DNA of 5,082 bases from Globobulimina sp. (lineage: Eukaryota; Foraminifera; Rotaliida): the NCBI GenBank assembly GCA_003354225.1, contig PIVH01000737.1, positions 1-5,082 of the forward strand. The letters run 5' to 3'. The notes below the pieces were generated by a model. That model was not told the DNA's origin. It did no database searches and was given only the letters and a program-made list of their open reading frames with translations. Positions 5,031 to 5,082 of this stretch are shown in pieces (positions within the stretch are counted from its first letter, which is position 1; every line of letters starts with the position of its first letter). The translations under genes were made by a program, and so were the position numbers.

Positions 5031-5082
5031 GCTTCTTCAACTTTTTCTGAGTGGAAGTATAGTTTTCAAGTTTACACACTAA
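5031..5082 (-). promoter_or_regulatory. Start of the upstream region of the small membrane protein gene
   Basis: Only 52 bases are in the window. On the transcribed strand a CTTCCACTCAG stretch ends at 5049, followed by an AG-rich leader up to the ATG. The CTCAG could be a splice acceptor for a 5' UTR intron, but no donor is visible in the window. No TATA-like element is seen. Confidence 0.25.

Overview
This is a compact, AT-rich stretch of a eukaryotic nuclear genome, probably from a protist or another small-genome lineage that I cannot name from the sequence. The evidence for a eukaryote is the gene content: a PP2A B'' regulatory subunit, an SRSF1-type SR splicing factor, an AAG-type DNA glycosylase and a Cdc25-like phosphatase. 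One gene also has spliceosomal introns whose removal restores a textbook protein. TAA and TGA both act as stops, so the standard code fits. I see no rRNA, tRNA, transposon, CRISPR array or virus.

Layout: (1) positions 1-566, minus strand, the N-terminal 188 residues of a rhodanese-fold Cdc25/ACR2-like phosphatase that runs off the left edge. (2) Positions 567-617, a 51-bp gap between two divergent genes. (3) Positions 618-2003, plus strand, an intronless PP2A B'' (PPP2R3-type) subunit with two calcium-binding EF-hands. (4) Positions 2130-3014, plus strand, an intronless 3-methyladenine (alkyladenine) DNA glycosylase. (5) Positions 4313-3135, minus strand, a three-exon SR protein of 300 residues with RRM1, a pseudo-RRM2 carrying SWQDLKD, and a long RS/RD/KS tail; it is convergent with the glycosylase. 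(6) Positions 5030-4575, minus strand, a 151-residue protein of unknown function with an N-terminal hydrophobic segment. Gaps between genes are about 50-260 bp.

The genes do not form an operon or an obvious pathway. The clearest possible functional link is the divergent pair of phosphorylation-control genes sharing a 51-bp promoter. The most interesting local signal is in the second SR intron. It holds a second, pyrimidine-rich 3' splice site, two GGA motifs (the known target of SWQDLKD pseudo-RRMs) and a 12-bp direct repeat. Use of that site would replace the RS tail with a short hydrophobic end, which suggests autoregulation by splicing. I did not find a clearly new multi-gene system; the findings are local and need RNA data or alignments to settle.
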